A stretch of 15,890 nt of DNA, from assembly GCA_001795335.1 (NCBI GenBank), contig MGOK01000142.1, forward strand, positions 7,721 to 23,610, given 5' to 3'. Both the position numbers and the translations under genes were made by a program. Origin of the DNA: Chloroflexi bacterium RBG_19FT_COMBO_55_16. Lineage in GTDB: Bacteria; Chloroflexota; Anaerolineae; Anaerolineales; UBA4823. Below, piece after piece: positions 12,992 through 15,890 of this stretch. The notes below the pieces were generated by a model. That model worked only from the letters and a program-made list of their open reading frames with translations. It was not told the DNA's origin and did not search any database. Each line of letters starts with the position of its first letter. Position 1 is the stretch's first letter.

Positions 12992-13825
12992 ATGAACTCT
13001 TTTCGCTCTTTCCAAACCGCAACCCTGATTTTACTCGTGGTCGGTATCCTCTTGCTGGCCCTGGGTGGATACCTCACGCCTCTTTCTCGCCTGGCCCTTT
13101 CCCCCTTCATTGGCGCTCAGACCTGGATTTCCAGCCGATACCAGGCCATCCGCGATTTATTTACCTCGCCGCGCGATGTCGCCCAATTGACACAACGCAA
13201 TGCCGAACTGGAAGCCGAGGTCTCCCGCCTGGAAGCCCAGATCATCGAGTTGCAGCAGCAGACCGCCGAACTTGAGGTGCTATCGGCTCTGCTGGACTTC
13301 GCCCGTGCCCATCCCGCCAATGAATACCTATCCGCAGCAGTCATTGGCCGTGATCCCAGCCCGTTCCTACATTATATAATTGTCAATCGCGGTTCAGACG
13401 ATGGCATCCGGCGTGGTATGCCTGTCGTTTCTGCTCAGGGACTGGTTGGCAGAGTAACAGCGGTCACCGCCGGGGCGACACGTGTCCAGCTGATCAGCGA
13501 TCCCAGCACTGCGATCAACGTCCGGCTAAAGCCTTCAGGGGCGGAAGCCTTACTCACCGGCTCAATCACCGGCGAATTATCCCTGGAAGCTATCCCCCAG
13601 GCTGCGATTGTTAATGCAAGTGACCTGGTGCTCACCTCCGGCCTGGGCGGTAATTACCCCCCCGATATCGTCATCGGCCAGCTCACCAACGTTCGCCAAC
13701 GCCCGGTCGAACTGTTCCAAACTGCCTCTGTACAACCAATCGTTGACTTCGACAAATTGGAGATCGTCCTGGTGATCGTCAACTTCCAACCGGTGGACAT
13801 CACCCCGCTTATCCCCGCCCCTTGA
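12992..13825 (+). CDS. mreC: Rod-shape protein MreC
   Basis: A 277-residue bitopic protein of the elongasome, linking MreB to PBP2 from outside the membrane. It has a short cytoplasmic start, one transmembrane helix (about 9-30, LILLVVGILLLALGGYL), a coiled coil rich in Glu and Gln (about 60-105, with AELEAEVSRLEAQIIELQQQ), and then the paired beta domains with YIIVNRGSDDGIRRGMPVV, GLVGRVTAV, and SDPSTAINVRL, all typical of the family. The end is hydrophobic-free and Pro-rich (PLIPAP). Length is typical. Shine-Dalgarno is weak (GAG eight bases before ATG). It follows mreB by 13 bp and is followed by 68 bp containing a heptad array before mreD. Confidence 0.95.
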   Translation: MNSFRSFQTATLILLVVGILLLALGGYLTPLSRLALSPFIGAQTWISSRYQAIRDLFTSPRDVAQLTQRNAELEAEVSRLEAQIIELQQQTAELEVLSALLDFARAHPANEYLSAAVIGRDPSPFLHYIIVNRGSDDGIRRGMPVVSAQGLVGRVTAVTAGATRVQLISDPSTAINVRLKPSGAEALLTGSITGELSLEAIPQAAIVNASDLVLTSGLGGNYPPDIVIGQLTNVRQRPVELFQTASVQPIVDFDKLEIVLVIVNFQPVDITPLIPAP

Positions 13826-13844
13826 ATTACCAATGAGCAGCGGG

Positions 13845-13891
13845 CAGTTGTCAGTAGCTGCCTACTGTTCACTAACCACTGACTACTACAA
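13845..13891. repeat. Heptad array with an internal hairpin, just before mreD
   Basis: Two CAGT-type units (CAGTTGT, CAGTAGC; 13845-13858) are followed by four ACT-type units of the opposite sense (13864-13891: ACTGTTC, ACTAACC, ACTGACT, ACTACAA). CAGTAG (13852-13857) and CTACTG (13862-13867) form a 6-bp stem with a four-base loop. The array ends two bases before the mreD start codon and replaces any Shine-Dalgarno. Confidence 0.7.
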
Positions 13892-13893
13892 TC

Positions 13894-14394
13894 ATGGCTG
13901 TTTTTCTTGCGATTCCCTTGCTCGGCCTGCTGGTCATCATGCAATCGGCGATCTTAAGCCAGGTTCGCTTGCTGAATGGCACAGTTGATCTCGTATTGCT
14001 GGTGCTGGTCGCCTGGTCGGTTCAGGAACGCGTGAAAACCGCCTGGCATTGGGCAGTGATCGGTGGATTGTTAATCAGCCTGGCATCTGCGCTTCCCTGG
14101 AGCGCAGTTCTGGCAGGTTACCTGCTGGCCACAGGCGGCGCTCGGGTGCTGCGGCGCGCCCTATGGCAGAGGCCGCTCCTGGCTATGGTCACCGCCACTT
14201 TCCTGGGTACCCTGATCACCCACACCGTGACGGTAGCTGCCTTACAATTGACTGGCACACCCATCCCATTAGAACAGGCGATAAACATTATCACCTTACC
14301 CAGCGCTCTGCTCAACCTCTTGCTCGCTATCCCGGTCTATACATGGATCAGCGATCTGGCAAACTGGCTTTACCCGCAAGAAATTGAACTATAA
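13894..14394 (+). CDS. mreD: Rod-shape membrane protein MreD
   Basis: A 166-residue integral membrane protein with about five hydrophobic segments, starting MAVFLAIPLLGLLVIMQSAI and ending with a hydrophobic stretch before LYPQEIEL. Sequence conservation in MreD is low, so the call rests on size, hydropathy, the family-like VDLVLLVLVAWSV and ALLNLLLAIPVY segments, and the position between mreC and mrdA. It is part of the elongasome at the inner membrane. The ATG at 13894 has no Shine-Dalgarno; the region just upstream is the heptad array. The operon order mreB-C-D-mrdA is intact, and PBP2 begins 11 bp later. Confidence 0.9.
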   Translation: MAVFLAIPLLGLLVIMQSAILSQVRLLNGTVDLVLLVLVAWSVQERVKTAWHWAVIGGLLISLASALPWSAVLAGYLLATGGARVLRRALWQRPLLAMVTATFLGTLITHTVTVAALQLTGTPIPLEQAINIITLPSALLNLLLAIPVYTWISDLANWLYPQEIEL

Positions 14395-14405
14395 TTATCC
14401 TTCTG

Positions 14406-15890
14406 ATGAACAATAACCCAACTTTAAACAATAATATTGAAGCCTGGCGCATCCTGATGTTCGGTGCTATCTTGGGCGTGGCCTTCCTGGTCTATGTGGG
14501 TCGTTTGTTTAACCTGCAAATCCTCCAAAGGGAGGAGTGGGTCGCCCTGGCGGAAGAAAACCGGATCAGTGAGATCAACCTGCCCGCCCAGCGCGGCATC
14601 ATCTATGATCGCAACGGCTACATCCTGGCGCGCAACATCCCGGCTTATAATGTCGTTGTCACTCCTGCCGATCTCCCCGACGATCAAGGCGAGATTCAAG
14701 AAATTTTCCGCCAGCTAGCGGAGATAACCAAGGTGGCGATAAACCTCAACGAAGTCACCCCGGAAAATCCCTTTGTCCCCTGTCAGTCCGAACATGGCAT
14801 TACCCAGATCGTCGAGTACGGTGAGACAGTATCTCCCTACGACCCGGTGCGGATAAAGTGCAATGTTGACCGCACGACGGCGATGACTATTAAAGAAAGA
14901 GCAGTTGACTGGCCTGGTGTGGATATCGAGATCGAATCGGTGCGTGATTACCCGACCAGTGCGTTGACAGCCGCGATTGTAGGCTTCCTCGGCCCGATCT
15001 CCGATATCGAAGAACAATATTTCCTCGACCGTCGCTTTGTCCCCAACCGTGACAAAGTGGGTTATTCCGGTGTGGAACGCTTCTTCCAGAGCTTTCTCGG
15101 TGGCCGGAACGGGCGGCGTCTGGTGGAGGTGGATGTTGCCGGGCAAGTCCTGCGCGATATCGCCCCACCGATCGAGCCAGCGCCCGGCTTTAACCTGCGC
15201 CTGACCCTGGATACCCGCCTGCAAATGGCCGCCGAAGCGATCTTGATCAACGAAATCGAATTTTGGAATACATACCTGGGCTCGATCCGCTCCACGAGCG
15301 GAGTGGTGATCGCCATGAACCCAAAAACCGGTGAGGTTTTGGCGATGGTTTCCTACCCTGCATACGAAAACAACCGCTTGGCGCGCGTGATTCCTCAATA
15401 TTACTACCGGCAACTGTCTCAGGATCCGCGCAACCCGCTGCTCAACCACGCCGTGGGCGATGAACTGCCCGCTGGTTCTGTTTTTAAGCTGGTCACCGCC
15501 GTCGGCGCGCTGAATGAAGGCGTGGTCACTCCCGAACAGATCATCAAAGCCCCGCCCAAGATCACAATCGAGGACAAATCGGTGGTTAATGAGCTCAACC
15601 CGCGGCCACGTGAGTTTATCGACTGGAACGAGAATGGTTTCGGAGAAATCGACTTCATCCACGGGCTGGCCAATTCCAGCAATGTCTATTTCTACAAGCT
15701 GGGCGGCGGATTTGAAGATGAGGTTCCAGAAGGACTCGGCATCTGTCGCCTGGGCACGTACGCCCGCGCCCTGGGGTATGGCGCAACTCCTGATATTGAA
15801 CTACCCCTGGTCGAAGATGGGTTGATCCCCGACCCGACCTGGAGACGCATCAACCAGGGGCAGAACTGGTCGCTTGGCGATACGTATATC
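14406..15890 (+). CDS. mrdA: Penicillin-binding protein 2 (elongation transpeptidase), C-terminus outside the window
   Basis: 495 codons are visible and the frame is open at the edge; a full PBP2 has about 600-700. A transmembrane anchor (about 16-36) is followed by the dimerisation domain with PAQRGIIYDRNGYILA (60-75), GYSGVERFF (219-227) and GGRNGRRLVEVDVAG, then the transpeptidase domain with VVIAMNPKTGEVLAM (300-314). The catalytic SxxK is S358-V-F-K361 in LPAGSVFKL and the SxN motif is S424-S-N426. The KTG motif must lie past the edge. Where most homologues have PGSTFK, this one has AGSVFK, a mild change. It cross-links peptidoglycan in the periplasmic-side space for elongation. No clear Shine-Dalgarno before the ATG at 14406, which starts 11 bp after mreD, so translation may depend on coupling. 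Confidence 0.95.
   Translation, partial: MNNNPTLNNNIEAWRILMFGAILGVAFLVYVGRLFNLQILQREEWVALAEENRISEINLPAQRGIIYDRNGYILARNIPAYNVVVTPADLPDDQGEIQEIFRQLAEITKVAINLNEVTPENPFVPCQSEHGITQIVEYGETVSPYDPVRIKCNVDRTTAMTIKERAVDWPGVDIEIESVRDYPTSALTAAIVGFLGPISDIEEQYFLDRRFVPNRDKVGYSGVERFFQSFLGGRNGRRLVEVDVAGQVLRDIAPPIEPAPGFNLRLTLDTRLQMAAEAILINEIEFWNTYLGSIRSTSGVVIAMNPKTGEVLAMVSYPAYENNRLARVIPQYYYRQLSQDPRNPLLNHAVGDELPAGSVFKLVTAVGALNEGVVTPEQIIKAPPKITIEDKSVVNELNPRPREFIDWNENGFGEIDFIHGLANSSNVYFYKLGGGFEDEVPEGLGICRLGTYARALGYGATPDIELPLVEDGLIPDPTWRRINQGQNWSLGDTYI

Noticed and set aside
14715..15662. 315-codon open frame on the minus strand opposite mrdA
   Set aside because: Antisense shadow of a well-supported PBP2; no recognisable motif and no promoter or Shine-Dalgarno.
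1..15890. CRISPR array, transposase, prophage or toxin-antitoxin system
   Set aside because: No direct repeats with regular spacers, no terminal repeats with a transposase, and no matching proteins. The genes are housekeeping and evenly coded.

Overview
The window reads as ordinary chromosomal DNA of a Chloroflexota bacterium, most likely Anaerolineae-like. This is inferred from the gene set, moderately high GC, the style of the proteins and the neighbourhoods; no rRNA or other taxonomic marker is present. No prophage, insertion sequence, CRISPR array or tRNA was seen. Genes are tightly packed. Five perfect TATAAT boxes sit at the expected promoter places.

Left block (1-8263, all minus strand). 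Reading in the direction of transcription from about 8300: iscX, nuoB, a fused nuoCD, nuoI, an unrecognised Cys-rich protein, mrp, a ricT/PSP1 gene, a PIG-L deacetylase, an M20D amidohydrolase, and the start of a GT39-type membrane glycosyltransferase cut by the window edge. The first seven genes share a theme: iron-sulfur cluster proteins (NuoB, NuoI), probable cluster handling factors (IscX, Mrp, RicT) and a two-CxxC protein. Complex I is represented only by its quinone-module subunits B, CD and I; no A, E-H or J-N subunit is in the window.

Middle (8264-9389). Divergent from iscX is a winged-helix regulator with a C-terminal C-x12-C-x28-C pattern resembling SufR-type Fe-S sensing repressors. 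A perfect 8+8 bp inverted repeat lies between the two promoters, so the regulator probably controls itself and the iscX-nuo operon. A small unrecognised minus-strand gene follows convergently.

Right block (9445-15890). glmS (minus strand) has a long leader that I read as a glmS ribozyme, with recognisable core strings, P1, P3, P4 and a GUGA-capped P4a, plus about 50 nt of extra sequence forming two hairpins inside the core. Divergently, mreB-mreC-mreD-mrdA (plus strand) form the cell-elongation operon; mrdA runs off the window. glmS (amino-sugar supply) and mreBCD-mrdA (wall elongation) are functionally linked.

Scattered between genes are at least four arrays of degenerate 7-bp repeats, some with an internal switch of orientation that can fold into hairpins. 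Three touch a stop codon, a Shine-Dalgarno sequence or a start codon region. They look like one family of intergenic heptad elements.
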